The position numbers were made by a program, and so were the translations under genes. Shown in pieces: positions 8,468-17,775 of a DNA stretch of 64,000 nucleotides. The notes under the pieces were generated by a model. It made no database searches and had not been told where the DNA came from. It saw nothing but the letters and a program-made list of their open reading frames with translations. Source of the DNA: Lachnospiraceae bacterium (GTDB lineage: Bacteria > Bacillota > Clostridia > Lachnospirales > Lachnospiraceae); contig JAQVCQ010000001.1 of the NCBI GenBank assembly GCA_028689715.1, forward strand, positions 1 to 64,000, written 5' to 3'. Position 1 is the first letter of the stretch; each line of letters opens with the position of its first letter.

Positions 8468-11400
8468 ACTCGCTAAGGAACTTGATAAACAGAGCAAAGA
8501 TATCATTAATCTACTTCACGATAAAGGTGTTGATGTAAAAAACCACATGACAACACTTGAAGATCATGATGTAGATTTTGTAAAAAAAGCTTTTGGGTCA
8601 ACCAGAAAGGGAAGTATGGCAGAGAATAGCAAAATATCTGATGCAGAACACAAAGAGGAACATAAGACAGAAGAGGTACAAAAGAAAAAGAAGAATATTA
8701 TTTTTGTGAGTAATCCACAAAATAGTAAGCTTCCTGGCGGAGCATCCAATCTCCCACCTCATTCTACAAATACAAAACCAGCAGTAAAGCAGTCAGCACC
8801 AGTGCAGCCTGCAAAACCTGTTACTTCAGGGCAGCCAGCACCTGTTAAAACTGAAGGTAGAACTGATGCAGCGGATAAAGGTTCACAGACACAGGTTCAT
8901 ACTGCAAATACAGAAGTGAAAACAGAAGTAAAAGCAGCACCTGTTGTGCAAAAGGAAAGTGCTCCCGTACAAAACAATGCTCAAGCAGCACCTGTAAAAG
9001 AAACTGTACAGGGAACAACACAGCCAGTTGGTTCTGCACCTGCAAGACCGCAGACACAGAACGATAATACTGCCAGAACTTATAATAATTCGGGAAATCA
9101 GAACAGACCATATAACAATGCAGGTGGTCAGAGCAGACCGTATAATAATGATGGTCAGAACAGACCATATAACAATACAGGCGGCCAGAGCAGACCATAT
9201 AATAATGATGGCCAGAACAGACCATATAACAATGCAGGTGGTCAGAGCAGACCATATAACAATGCAGGTGGTCAGAGCAGACCATATAACAATGCAGGTG
9301 GTCAGAGCAGACCATATAACAATGCAGGTGGCCAGAACAGACCATATAACAATGCAGGTGGTCAGAGCAGACCGTATAATAATGATGGCCAGAACAGACC
9401 ATATAACAACGCAGGTGGTCAGAACAGACCGTATAACAACGCAGGTGGTCAGAACAGACCGTATAACAACGCAGGTGGTCAGAACAGACCATATAATAAT
9501 GACAGATTCCAAAAAGGCGACGGAAGAGATGATAACAGGTTTGGAAAACCACAGGGTGCAAAACCGTTTGGTGGTGATTCACCTATTATTCAGCCTGAAA
9601 AACGCAGGGATGAAGCAAAAAGAAAATTAGGTCAGGAAAAAGATAGCAGAAGCAAACGTGACAAAATCTATGAAGATGATGCTATGAAAGCAAAACCAGG
9701 TAGATTTATCAGACCTGAAAAAAAACCAAAAGAAGCGGAAGAACAGATCAAAGTAATCGTTCTGCCTGAAATTCTTACGATTAAAGAACTGGCTGATAAA
9801 ATGAAAATTCAACCTTCAGCAATCGTGAAAAAATTATTCCTTCAGGGTCAGGTCGTCACGGTAAATCAGGAAATATCTTATGACGCAGCAGAAGAGATCG
9901 CACTTGAATATGAAATCATGTGTGAAAAAGAAGTTGTTGTTGACGTCATTGAAGAACTTCTCCGTGAAGAAGAAGAAAATGTTGAAGAAATGTCTGCAAG
10001 ACCACCAGTCATCTGTGTAATGGGACATGTTGATCATGGTAAAACTTCACTCCTTGATGCGATCAGAAAAACAAACGTAACAGATAAAGAAGCTGGCGGT
10101 ATTACACAGCACATTGGTGCTTATACAGTTAATATTAAAGATCAGAAGATCACATTTTTAGATACACCTGGACATGAAGCATTTACATCCATGCGTATGC
10201 GTGGTGCTAACGCAACAGATATCGCGATTCTGGTAGTCGCTGCCGATGATGGTGTTATGCCACAAACTGTTGAAGCAATCAGCCATGCAAAAGCTGCAGG
10301 AATTGAAATCATAGTTGCAGTAAATAAAACTGACAAGCCAAATGCAAATATTGAAAGAGTAAAACAGGAACTCACAGAATATGAACTGATTCCTGAAGAC
10401 TGGGGCGGTAGCACAGTATATGCTCCGGTATCAGCTAAAACGGGAGAAGGAATTGAACAACTCCTTGAGATGATCTTACTGACATCTGAAATTCTTGAAC
10501 TGAAAGCAAATCCGAAGAGAACAGCAAGAGGTCTGGTAATTGAAGCGCAGCTTGATAAAGGAAGAGGACCGGTTGCTACGATCCTTGTTCAAAAGGGTAC
10601 ACTTCATGTTGGAGATTTTATTGCGGCAGGTTCCTGTCATGGTAAAGTCAGAGCGATGATTGATGATAAAGGTCGAAGAGTCAAAGAAGCAGGTCCTTCT
10701 ACACCAGTTGAAATTTTGGGACTGAATGATGTACCGAATGCAGGAGACGTTTTTGTAGCTCCTGAAAATGATAAAGAAGCAAAACAGTTCGCGGATACAT
10801 TTATTGCCCAGAACAGAGAAAAAATGCTTGATGATACAAAAGCAAAGATGTCGCTGGATGATCTGTTCACACAGATTCAGGCTGGTAATCTGAAAGAACT
10901 TAATATTATTATTAAAGCAGATGTGCAGGGATCGGTAGAAGCAGTAAAACAGAGTCTTGTAAAATTGTCTAACGAGGAAGTTGTTGTCAAGGTGATTCAT
11001 GGAGGCGTAGGTGCGATCAATGAATCGGATGTTATTCTTGCAAGTGCATCCAAAGCGATCATCATTGGATTTAATGTTCGTCATGATGCGACAGCAAAAG
11101 CAACCGCTGAGCGCGAAGGCGTTGATCTGAGACTTTATAAAGTAATCTATCAGGCAATTGAAGATGTTGAAGCTGCAATGAAAGGTATGCTTGATCCTGT
11201 ATTTGAAGAAAAAATAATTGGACACGCAGAGATTCGTCAGATATTTAAAGCATCAGCAATTGGTAATATCGCTGGTTCCTATGTACTTGATGGTGTACTT
11301 CAGAGGAATTGCAAAGTTCGTATCAGCAGAGAAGGCAAACAGGTCTTCGAAGGTGAACTTGAAGCACTTAAGAGATTCAAAGATGATGTGAAAGAAGTAA

Positions 11401-11498
11401 AAGCTGGATTTGAGTGTGGTCTTACCTTTACAGGATTTGATCAATTCCAGGAACTTGATGTTGTAGAGGCATATATTATGGTTGAGGTTCCAAGATAA
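8445..11498 (+). CDS. infB: Translation initiation factor IF-2
   Basis: IF2 is the GTPase that places initiator tRNA on the 30S subunit and promotes subunit joining. At 1017 aa it is long because of its N-terminal half. It begins with an IF2_N module ([20 protein letters not shown]), then a Pro/Ala/Gln-rich linker, 14 copies of an RPYNN repeat (residues about 219-352), a basic stretch, and a second IF2_N module (about 444-495). The G domain starts with [12 protein letters not shown] near 527, with DTPGHEAF and NKTDKPNAN following, and C-terminal domains end in [19 protein letters not shown] precedes the ATG. Confidence 0.97.
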   Translation: MAKLRVHELAKELDKQSKDIINLLHDKGVDVKNHMTTLEDHDVDFVKKAFGSTRKGSMAENSKISDAEHKEEHKTEEVQKKKKNIIFVSNPQNSKLPGGASNLPPHSTNTKPAVKQSAPVQPAKPVTSGQPAPVKTEGRTDAADKGSQTQVHTANTEVKTEVKAAPVVQKESAPVQNNAQAAPVKETVQGTTQPVGSAPARPQTQNDNTARTYNNSGNQNRPYNNAGGQSRPYNNDGQNRPYNNTGGQSRPYNNDGQNRPYNNAGGQSRPYNNAGGQSRPYNNAGGQSRPYNNAGGQNRPYNNAGGQSRPYNNDGQNRPYNNAGGQNRPYNNAGGQNRPYNNAGGQNRPYNNDRFQKGDGRDDNRFGKPQGAKPFGGDSPIIQPEKRRDEAKRKLGQEKDSRSKRDKIYEDDAMKAKPGRFIRPEKKPKEAEEQIKVIVLPEILTIKELADKMKIQPSAIVKKLFLQGQVVTVNQEISYDAAEEIALEYEIMCEKEVVVDVIEELLREEEENVEEMSARPPVICVMGHVDHGKTSLLDAIRKTNVTDKEAGGITQHIGAYTVNIKDQKITFLDTPGHEAFTSMRMRGANATDIAILVVAADDGVMPQTVEAISHAKAAGIEIIVAVNKTDKPNANIERVKQELTEYELIPEDWGGSTVYAPVSAKTGEGIEQLLEMILLTSEILELKANPKRTARGLVIEAQLDKGRGPVATILVQKGTLHVGDFIAAGSCHGKVRAMIDDKGRRVKEAGPSTPVEILGLNDVPNAGDVFVAPENDKEAKQFADTFIAQNREKMLDDTKAKMSLDDLFTQIQAGNLKELNIIIKADVQGSVEAVKQSLVKLSNEEVVVKVIHGGVGAINESDVILASASKAIIIGFNVRHDATAKATAEREGVDLRLYKVIYQAIEDVEAAMKGMLDPVFEEKIIGHAEIRQIFKASAIGNIAGSYVLDGVLQRNCKVRISREGKQVFEGELEALKRFKDDVKEVKAGFECGLTFTGFDQFQELDVVEAYIMVEVPR
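9099..9500 (+). repeat. In-frame tandem repeat encoding [10 protein letters not shown] units in IF2
   Basis: Fourteen units of 27 or 30 nt are found in tandem: ten decapeptides of type Q(N/S)RPYNN(A/T)GG, three nonapeptides ending DG, and a truncated last unit. The DNA of neighbouring units is nearly identical, including synonymous positions, which points to recent expansion by slippage or recombination. All length changes are multiples of three. The encoded linker is Asn/Gly/Arg/Tyr-rich and surely disordered. Confidence 0.95.
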
Positions 11499-11510
11499 AT
11501 AAGACACCTG

Positions 11511-11595
11511 CGGTTTGCGAATATATGTTGCAAACCGTAAATGTTGAACCTATATAAAGTTCAGATTTTGATTTGAATACATGCAATTGCATGTA
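11511..11595 (+). repeat. Inverted repeats between infB and rbfA
   Basis: Two elements lie here. CGGTTTGC (11511-11518) and GCAAACCG (11530-11537) form an 8-bp stem. A perfect 18-bp palindrome, TACATGCAATTGCATGTA (11578-11595), ends 13 nt before the rbfA start. Neither is followed by a T-run, so termination is unlikely; RNA processing or translational control of rbfA is possible. Confidence 0.6.
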
Positions 11596-11607
11596 AATAG
11601 AGGTGTT

Positions 11608-11979
11608 ATGAGAAAGAACAGTGTAAAGAATACAAGAATTAATGGTGAGGTCCAGAGAGTACTGGCCGAAATTATCCGAAGCGAAATAAAGGATCCCAGG
11701 ATCAATATGCTCACTTCGGTGGTCGCGGTCGAGGTTTCTCCGGATCTGAAGACCTGCAAAGCCTGGATCAGCGTATATGGAGACGAAAAGTCACAAACAG
11801 ATACATTGGCAGGACTAAGAAGTGCGGAAGGGTTTATTCGAAATAAAATTGCAAAAGAAATAAATCTGAGGAATACACCGGTGATAACTTTTATCATTGA
11901 TCAGTCGATTGCTTATGGTGTAAATATGTCGAAAAAGATTGATGATGTAAATAAAGACTTAGCAAAAAGGGATGAATAA
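11608..11979 (+). CDS. rbfA: 30S ribosome-binding factor RbfA
   Basis: RbfA is a KH-fold factor that binds 30S precursors during late 16S maturation. The 123-aa product has the family pattern: VQRVLAEIIRSEIKDPRI, then TSVVAVEVSPDLKTCKAWISVYG and LRNTPVITFIIDQSIAYG. ATG 11608 follows AGAGGTG at good spacing. An in-frame ATG at 11581 lies inside the 18-bp palindrome and has no RBS, so it is rejected. The downstream gene nrnA begins 54 nt later, in the same operon. Confidence 0.93.
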   Translation: MRKNSVKNTRINGEVQRVLAEIIRSEIKDPRINMLTSVVAVEVSPDLKTCKAWISVYGDEKSQTDTLAGLRSAEGFIRNKIAKEINLRNTPVITFIIDQSIAYGVNMSKKIDDVNKDLAKRDE

Positions 11980-12033
11980 CAGTCCCTTTTTGGCGTTATG
12001 GAAAGAATCGTATTGAGGAAAGGAAGTGACAGT

Positions 12034-12996
12034 ATGGAAGAAAAAATGGATATCATCAAAATTTGTAGTGATAAAAAGAGAATAGGAATTGGTGGACATA
12101 TCCGTCCGGATGGAGATTGTGTCGGATCCACACTGGCATTGTCGCTCTATCTGAAAAACAGATTTCCGGAATCGGAAATTAATGTGTATCTGGAAGAACC
12201 TTCAGATATTTTTTCCTGTATCAAAGATTTTGATAAACTGAACCATGATTTTCCGGATGTTGAAGCGCATGATGTATTTTTTGTTCTTGATTGTGAGAGC
12301 GAAAGGCTTGGTCTGGGAAAGAAATATTTTGAAGCAGCAAAAATAAAAGTGAATATTGATCATCATATTACAAATAAAGGATGTGGTGATTTTAATTATA
12401 TCGTCCATGAAGCAAGTTCTACCAGTGAACTGGTATTTGACCTGACGGAGAGCGCATTCATGGATCAGGAGATTGCAAAGGCTGTTTATGTTGGCATCAT
12501 TCATGATACGGGGGTGCTGCAATATTCCAATACATCACCTAAAACATTACGCACAGTGGCTGAGTTGATCTCATTTGGGTTTGATTTTTCTGAAATCATA
12601 ACAAAAACATTTTATGAGAAAACATATCTTCAAAATCAGATCATGGGCAGAGTGATACTGGAGAGCCTTTTGTTTATGGATGGAAGATGTATTGTCAGTT
12701 CTGTAGATAAAAAAATGTTGGACTTTTATCACGCAGATTCCAGAGACCTTGATGGAATTGTAAACCAGCTTAGAATTACAAAAGGCGTTGACTGTGCTGT
12801 TTTTATGTATCAGATCGGCACGATGGAATACAAAGTGAGCATGCGCTCTGATGAAAAAGTGAATGTTGCAAAAATCGCTGAATTATTTGGTGGGGGCGGA
12901 CATTGCCGTGCGGCCGGATGTACCATGAATGGAACATTCCATGATGTCATCAATAATCTTTCAGCACAGATAGAAAAACAGCTGAAGAATAGCTGA
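12034..12996 (+). CDS. nrnA: DHH/DHHA1 phosphoesterase, NrnA-type oligoribonuclease/pAp phosphatase
   Basis: This 320-aa protein belongs to the RecJ-like DHH family. NrnA degrades nanoRNAs and dephosphorylates pAp. Motif I is GHIRPDGDCVGS near the N-terminus, the DHH motif is IDHH (Asp109-His110-His111), and the DHHA1 RNA-binding domain ends in GGGGHCRAAGC. ATG 12034 is preceded by AAAGGAAG; an earlier in-frame ATG at 11998 has no matching RBS and the extra residues do not fit the family. It sits between rbfA and truB as in many Firmicutes. Confidence 0.9.
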   Translation: MEEKMDIIKICSDKKRIGIGGHIRPDGDCVGSTLALSLYLKNRFPESEINVYLEEPSDIFSCIKDFDKLNHDFPDVEAHDVFFVLDCESERLGLGKKYFEAAKIKVNIDHHITNKGCGDFNYIVHEASSTSELVFDLTESAFMDQEIAKAVYVGIIHDTGVLQYSNTSPKTLRTVAELISFGFDFSEIITKTFYEKTYLQNQIMGRVILESLLFMDGRCIVSSVDKKMLDFYHADSRDLDGIVNQLRITKGVDCAVFMYQIGTMEYKVSMRSDEKVNVAKIAELFGGGGHCRAAGCTMNGTFHDVINNLSAQIEKQLKNS

Positions 12997-13047
12997 AAAT
13001 GCCGAGGAACAGAGTAGATTATTTGATTGGACCGGGTGGAAAACGGA

Positions 13048-13953
13048 ATGATAAATGGCATCATAAACATATATAAAGAAAAGGGATACACTTCCCACGA
13101 TGTGGTAGCAGTACTGCGTGGGATTTGTAAACAAAAGAAAATAGGACATACAGGTACACTTGATCCGGATGCAGAAGGGGTTCTCCCGGTTTGTTTTGGT
13201 AGTGCAACAAAACTTTGTGAACTTCTTACAGAAAAAGACAAAGAGTATATCGCGACTATGAAACTTGGAGTTGAAACGGATACACAGGATACAACGGGTA
13301 CAATATTGATCAAAAAAGAGGTTCATGTTTCTGTGGAAGAAGTTCAGGATGCTGTTCGGGCTTTTACAGGAAAGCAAAAACAGATACCGCCAATGTATTC
13401 TGCTGTAAAAATAAATGGAAAAAAATTATATGAACTTGCTCGGGCAGGAATTGAAGTAGAACGAAAGGCACGTGAAATCACGGTTCATAAGATCGAAATT
13501 TTATCAACAGATGGAGATGAAATCAAACTGAAAGTTCTATGCTCAAAAGGGACGTATATTAGGACGATATGCCATGATATAGGGCAGATGCTTGGTTGTG
13601 GAGCAGCGATGAGTTCACTTGTCAGGAGCCAGTCGGGTGAGTTTGTAATCGAAAATGCATTAAAGTTATCTGAGGTAGAAAAACTTGTAAATTCAAATGA
13701 AATAGAGAACTACTGTATCACTACGGAACAGGTTTTTTCAAAGCTGAAAAAAATCGTTTTAAAGCCTGAGTTTGACAAAGTCCTGAAAAATGGAAATGCG
13801 ATCAGAATGGAACATATAGTTGATGGTGATAAATTTTTAAATGACGAAGAAGTAAGCGTGTATGACAGTGAGAAACAATTTTGTGCTGTCTATCAGTACG
13901 ATACTGGTCAAAATATGTTCAGACCGGTTAAAATGTTTTTACATCAGTCATGA
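13048..13953 (+). CDS. truB: tRNA pseudouridine(55) synthase TruB
   Basis: TruB isomerises U55 in the T-loop of tRNAs. The 301-aa sequence carries the catalytic-loop motif GHTGTLDPDAEGVLPVC with the nucleophilic Asp39, followed by KEYIATMKLGVETDTQDTTG, the QIPPMYSAVKINGKKLYELAR segment (split over the RNA-binding face) and a PUA-like C-terminus. ATG 13048 follows GGTGGA at suitable distance; TTG 13027 would add seven residues and is less likely. It lies 51 nt after nrnA and before ribF, in the conserved operon order. Confidence 0.95.
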   Translation: MINGIINIYKEKGYTSHDVVAVLRGICKQKKIGHTGTLDPDAEGVLPVCFGSATKLCELLTEKDKEYIATMKLGVETDTQDTTGTILIKKEVHVSVEEVQDAVRAFTGKQKQIPPMYSAVKINGKKLYELARAGIEVERKAREITVHKIEILSTDGDEIKLKVLCSKGTYIRTICHDIGQMLGCGAAMSSLVRSQSGEFVIENALKLSEVEKLVNSNEIENYCITTEQVFSKLKKIVLKPEFDKVLKNGNAIRMEHIVDGDKFLNDEEVSVYDSEKQFCAVYQYDTGQNMFRPVKMFLHQS

Positions 13954-13998
13954 TCAGATAAGAGTAACTGTGCGGATTAGAAAGGCATGGATTATGAT

Positions 13999-14919
13999 AT
14001 GAAATTAATTAAAGAATCAACTGAATTTGAGCTGATTGGAAAATCAGCAGTTACAATAGGCAAATTTGATGGTATTCATAAAGGGCATCAGATTCTGTTA
14101 CAGGAGATCCTTGCGTGCAAAAAACAGGGAATGCAGGCGGTGGTCTTTACATTTGATATGCCATTGGCTTCATTTTTTGGAAATAAAGTACAAAAAGAGC
14201 TTACGACAAAAGAAGAAAAAAGAAGAATTTTTGAAGAAATGGGAATTGATGTCCTGATAGAATTTCCTATCAATAAAGAAACTGCGGCAATTTCACCGGA
14301 AGACTTTATTGAAAAAATACTTCATGAAAAACTTCACGCAGTCAGAATTGCAGCTGGTCCAGATTTGTCATTTGGATTTAAAGGAGCAGGGAACAGTGAT
14401 TTGCTTAAAAAACTGGGTAAGAAGTATGGGTATTCAGTTTTTATTTCTGATAAATTATCTATTCAGGGCCGAGAAATCAGTTCAAGTCTAATCAGGGAAG
14501 ATGTGGAAGCTGGATTGATGGAACCGGTTTTTGATCTGACAGGTCGCTATTATTCTTTTACTGGTGAGGTGACACATGGCAAAAAACTTGGCAGGACCAT
14601 AAATATGCCAACAATCAATCTGATACCGGCACCGAACAAGCTATTACCACCATGTGGTGTTTACTATTCCAGGATCAGGATTGAAGATGAACTGTATTTT
14701 GGAATTACCAATATTGGTATGAATCCTACAGTAAGTGAAGAGAACAGTCTGCGTGTAGAAACTTTCATTTATGACTTCAACAGGGATATTTATGGAATGG
14801 AAGTAACGGTAGAAGTCATGGCGTTCAAGAGACCTGAAATGAAGTTTGTGAGTCTGGATGACCTGGTATGCCAGCTTGAACTGGATAAAACAGATGGCAG
14901 AGATTTTTTTGGAATTTAA
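13999..14919 (+). CDS. ribF: Bifunctional riboflavin kinase/FAD synthetase
   Basis: RibF phosphorylates riboflavin to FMN and adenylates FMN to FAD. The N-terminal nucleotidyltransferase begins TIGKFDGIHKGHQ (HxGH-type). Middle residues include AAGPDLSFGFKGAGN. The C-terminal flavokinase shows GEVTHGKKLGRTINMPTINL and later NIGMNPTV. About 306 aa. Two starts are possible: ATG 13987, placed almost against AAAGG (13981-13985), and ATG 13999, which gives the family-like MKLIKESTEFEL; I prefer the latter although its spacing is 13 nt. It is the last gene of the nusA-infB operon before a new strong promoter. Confidence 0.93.
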   Translation: MKLIKESTEFELIGKSAVTIGKFDGIHKGHQILLQEILACKKQGMQAVVFTFDMPLASFFGNKVQKELTTKEEKRRIFEEMGIDVLIEFPINKETAAISPEDFIEKILHEKLHAVRIAAGPDLSFGFKGAGNSDLLKKLGKKYGYSVFISDKLSIQGREISSSLIREDVEAGLMEPVFDLTGRYYSFTGEVTHGKKLGRTINMPTINLIPAPNKLLPPCGVYYSRIRIEDELYFGITNIGMNPTVSEENSLRVETFIYDFNRDIYGMEVTVEVMAFKRPEMKFVSLDDLVCQLELDKTDGRDFFGI

Positions 14920-14950
14920 TAAAAAATGTACCTGACTGACGATGGAATGA

Positions 14951-14978
14951 TTGACAAACAATAACAAATTGGTATAAT
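14951..14978 (+). promoter_or_regulatory. Strong promoter of the NlpC/P60 gene
   Basis: Consensus TTGACA (14951-14956) and consensus TATAAT (14973-14978) are separated by 16 bp. This is among the best vegetative promoters in the window. Confidence 0.85.
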
Positions 14979-15017
14979 CAATACATCGTAATAAATTTGT
15001 AACATTTGGAGGTACGA

Positions 15018-16076
15018 ATGAACTATAACGTTTTGGTGAAAATGGGAATGATAGCTGTCTGTATGGCAGCGATTCTGACGGGTACCGGTAGAGAAAAGGC
15101 ATCCTTCGCGTCTGAAAGTGCTCTTTTGGCTATGGAAACAGCTGGAGTGGAGACAGTTCTTGATATCAAAACGGAAACGGATGATATTACTAAAAGTGCT
15201 GGTGCTGCCAGTGTATTGGAAGAAGTGCAAAGTGAAACATTATGGGGATATGCGAACCTTGGAATAGCCAATGTAGACAACCATCTTAATATAAGGAGTA
15301 TTGCAGCAGATGATGGCAAACTTGTAGGAAAGCTTGCGAGGGATGCTGCATGTGAAATTCTCGGATTTGATGGGAAATGGGCACATATCAAGTCGGGAAA
15401 CGTGGAAGGATATGTATCGAAGGAATATCTGATCATGGGAAAAAGTGCAGCTGACAGAGCCAGAGAAATCGTAAAGACAATGGCTACAGTAAAAACGGAT
15501 ACCTTAAAAGTCAGAGAGCAACCTGATACGGATTCAGCGGTCGTGACCCTTGTACCAAATGGCGAAGAACTGGAAGTTGTAAATGCAAAAGAAGACTGGG
15601 TTGAAATTCAACTTGATGATGAGACTGCGTTCATTGCTGCAGAATTTGTTGAAGTAGATGAAAAACTTGACACAGCCATAACCATGTCAGAATTATTATA
15701 TGGAGAAGGTGTTTCGGATGTCAGAGTCGATTTGTGTCAATATGCAAAAGAATTTATCGGAAATCGCTATGTATGGGGCGGAACAAGCCTGACTAATGGC
15801 GCTGATTGTTCTGGTTTTGTACTGAGCGTCTTTAAAAAGTATGGGGTATCATTACCTCATTCGTCCGGAGCACAGGCAGGATATGGAACAAAAATCAGCC
15901 CGTCGCAGGCACAGCCAGGAGATTTGTTTTTCTATGCCAAAGGTGGAAGAATCAATCATGTTGCCATATATATTGGAAATGGACAGGTCGTTCATGCCAG
16001 CAGTCCAAGCACAGGTATCAGAATTTCAAATGCTTTTTACAGGACACCTGCAGCGGTAAGACGTATTTTACAGTAA
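15018..16076 (+). CDS. Secreted SH3-domain NlpC/P60 peptidoglycan hydrolase
   Basis: A 352-aa exported cell-wall hydrolase. Residues 1-32 form a signal peptide (hydrophobic MGMIAVCMAAILTGTG, cleavage likely near ASFASE). Two bacterial SH3 modules follow (LNIRSIAADDGKLVGKL near 90-140; LKVREQPDTDSAVVTLV near 160-215). The C-terminal NlpC/P60 domain has the catalytic Cys264 in NGADCSGFV, His314 in INHVAIYIG and a third polar residue His326 in VVHASS. The family cleaves peptide bonds in the stem peptide, usually D-Glu-gamma-diamino acid. ATG 15018 follows GGAGGT (15008-15013). It has its own consensus promoter and no neighbour of related function. Confidence 0.93.
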   Translation: MNYNVLVKMGMIAVCMAAILTGTGREKASFASESALLAMETAGVETVLDIKTETDDITKSAGAASVLEEVQSETLWGYANLGIANVDNHLNIRSIAADDGKLVGKLARDAACEILGFDGKWAHIKSGNVEGYVSKEYLIMGKSAADRAREIVKTMATVKTDTLKVREQPDTDSAVVTLVPNGEELEVVNAKEDWVEIQLDDETAFIAAEFVEVDEKLDTAITMSELLYGEGVSDVRVDLCQYAKEFIGNRYVWGGTSLTNGADCSGFVLSVFKKYGVSLPHSSGAQAGYGTKISPSQAQPGDLFFYAKGGRINHVAIYIGNGQVVHASSPSTGIRISNAFYRTPAAVRRILQ

Positions 16077-16111
16077 ATATAAACAAAATATAAAGATTTT
16101 ATAAAAAAAGA

Positions 16112-16140
16112 TTGACAAAGTTGAACATAATTGGTACTCT
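16112..16140 (+). promoter_or_regulatory. Possible promoter of licT-PTS operon
   Basis: TTGACA (16112-16117) lies 17 bp before TACTCT (16135-16140), a weak -10. The placement, about 80 nt upstream of the antiterminator site, fits a catabolite-type operon, but the -10 match is poor and another start is possible. Confidence 0.4.
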
Positions 16141-16219
16141 GTTACTAAAGTTAAGGATTAATTTATGTCAGTCGATATCATCAGAATTAATTGTTATTCT
16201 TGAATTTAATAGTAGTCGT

Positions 16220-16250
16220 GGATTGTGACCTAACATGTGGGCAAGACCGA
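16220..16250 (+). promoter_or_regulatory. Ribonucleic antiterminator (RAT) site for a LicT/BglG protein
   Basis: The sequence GGATTGTGACC ... GGGCAAGACC is a close match to the RAT consensus (GGATTGTTACTG ... CAGGCAAAACC). It folds as a hairpin that the antiterminator stabilises. Its 3' side overlaps the 5' arm of the terminator at 16244-16303, the hallmark of this mechanism. Confidence 0.88.
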
Positions 16251-16303
16251 ATTTTGTAAAGTAGCATTATAATAGATGCCTTTATAAGATTTGGTTTTTT
16301 TGT
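16244..16303 (+). terminator. Conditional terminator in the licT leader
   Basis: The strand 16244-16261 pairs with 16280-16297 over about 18 bp (four G-U), with an 18-nt loop that has its own small GCAT/ATGC stem, then a T-run to about 16301. Since the 5' arm shares bases with the RAT, RAT folding and terminator folding are mutually exclusive. Confidence 0.85.
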
Positions 16304-16317
16304 TTTTAAGGAGTTTT

Positions 16318-17169
16318 ATGAAGATTGTTAAAGCGATCAATAATAATGTTGTTTGTGCGCTTGATCAGGATGGACAGGAAATCCTTGTTATGGGCAAAGG
16401 AATAGGATTCAAAGCAAAAGAAGGACAGTTGCTGAATGAAGAGCTTGTCGAGAAAGTTTTTAAAATGGACAACCAAAAATCAGTCAGCCAGTTTTCTGAA
16501 CTGCTTAAAAATCTTCCGATGGAACATTTTAATGTTTCCAATGAAATTATTGAATATGCAAAAGATACTTTGGGTAAAAGGCTGAATCAGAATATTTATA
16601 TTACCCTGACAGATCATATTAATTTTGCAATAGAAAGATTCAAACAGGGAATTCTTTTTCAAAATCCGTTGTTATGGGAAGTTAAGAAATTTTATCCTAG
16701 TGAGTATCTGATCGGTGAATATGCAATTGCACTGATCGAAAGAAGATTAAAGATCAAGCTTAATGTTGATGAGGCGGCATCGATTGCATTACATGTTGTA
16801 AATGCAGAGTATAATACTGCAATGAATGAAACGATGCATATTACCATGATGATTCGTGAGGTCATGGAGATCGTTAAGACATTTCTCACGACAGACCTTG
16901 ATGAGGAGAGTTTGTATTACTCAAGATTCATCACACATTTAAAATTCCTGGCACAAAGAGTGTTCACAGGAGAAGCACTTCATGGAGAAGATGAAAAATT
17001 AATTGAAATTGTAACTTCGCTGTATCCGGCTGAATATGACTGCAGCGAAAAGATTGCAGACTATATCTTAAAAACATATGGTCAGGTAGTCCCAAGAGAA
17101 GAAAGAGCATATCTGACACTGCACCTGAAACGGATCAGGATTTCAACAGGAGTGCAGGAAACAAATTAA
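16318..17169 (+). CDS. licT: PRD-containing transcription antiterminator, LicT/BglG family
   Basis: A 283-aa RNA-binding regulator that prevents termination when the matching sugar is transported. The N-terminal CAT domain (MKIVKAINNNVVCALDQDGQE, about 1-55, shown here in part) binds the RAT. Two PRD domains follow, with the phosphorylatable histidines in LTDHINFA and ALHVVNAEY of PRD1 and FITHLKFLAQR and LTLHLKRI of PRD2. ATG 16318 is preceded by AAGGAG; TTG 16291 lies in the terminator and is rejected. The gene sits directly behind its own RAT and ahead of the EIIA and EIICB genes, so it autoregulates the operon. Confidence 0.94.
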   Translation: MKIVKAINNNVVCALDQDGQEILVMGKGIGFKAKEGQLLNEELVEKVFKMDNQKSVSQFSELLKNLPMEHFNVSNEIIEYAKDTLGKRLNQNIYITLTDHINFAIERFKQGILFQNPLLWEVKKFYPSEYLIGEYAIALIERRLKIKLNVDEAASIALHVVNAEYNTAMNETMHITMMIREVMEIVKTFLTTDLDEESLYYSRFITHLKFLAQRVFTGEALHGEDEKLIEIVTSLYPAEYDCSEKIADYILKTYGQVVPREERAYLTLHLKRIRISTGVQETN

Positions 17170-17180
17170 GGAGGAGTATT

Positions 17181-17666
17181 ATGTTTGGATTTTTTAAAAA
17201 TAAGGAGAAAAGAGCGGCAATATGTTCGCCGATCAAAGGAAGACTGATTGCAATACAGAAGGTAAATGATCCTACTTTTGCAGAAGAAATACTTGGAAAA
17301 GGATTTGCAGTGGTTCCTTCGATAGGGAAAGTCGTGGCTCCGACTGATGGGATGATCAACCTTGTGTTCGAAACAAAACATGCGATCAGCATGACCTCAA
17401 AAGAAGGTGCAGAGATCCTGATTCATGTAGGACTTGACACTGTTAATTTAAGAGGTGAGCATTTCCAGACCTTCGTTTCAGCAGAAGAGAACGTTAAAAA
17501 AGGTGATCTTTTAATGGAATTCGACATAGAAGCGATTAAAAATGCAGGTTATGATGTTACGACACCTGTTGTGATCTGTAATCCAGATCAGTTTCCGAAA
17601 ATAACAGTGATTGATGAAAAAGACGTAGACACAAATGAGGAAGTAATGCAGCTTATAGTATCCTGA
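17181..17666 (+). CDS. PTS glucose-family EIIA component
   Basis: A 161-aa soluble EIIA of the glucose/N-acetylglucosamine class that carries phosphate from HPr to EIIB. The expected histidine pair is present: His67 in KHAIS and the phosphorylated His82 in ILIHVGLDTVNLRGEHF. The family core begins ICSPIKGRLIAIQKVNDPTFAEEILGKG (positions about 14-41, two halves). The start follows AAGGAGG 11 nt after licT. It probably works with the EIICB encoded next and phosphorylates or reads out to the LicT protein. Confidence 0.93.
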   Translation: MFGFFKNKEKRAAICSPIKGRLIAIQKVNDPTFAEEILGKGFAVVPSIGKVVAPTDGMINLVFETKHAISMTSKEGAEILIHVGLDTVNLRGEHFQTFVSAEENVKKGDLLMEFDIEAIKNAGYDVTTPVVICNPDQFPKITVIDEKDVDTNEEVMQLIVS

Positions 17667-17775
17667 GTGTTGTTATGATTATGATATGAAGGGGGGCACA
17701 AGTTCAGACAAACAAAGAAACAGGATAGTATAAAAAGCATAAAATTATATTAAAAGGTTGAAAGGAGTACTAACA

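Noticed and set aside
8845..9630. Long open frames on both strands over the infB repeats (up to about 245 codons)
   Set aside because: The repeat unit is a multiple of three, so any frame without a stop in one unit stays open through all units. The predicted peptides are monotonous, have no RBS and lie wholly inside IF2.
11511..11537. Terminator between infB and rbfA
   Set aside because: The 8-bp stem has no T-run, and rbfA is always co-transcribed with infB in this gene order.
12961..13377. Reverse-strand open frame over the start of truB
   Set aside because: Antisense shadow of truB; no RBS or recognisable domain.
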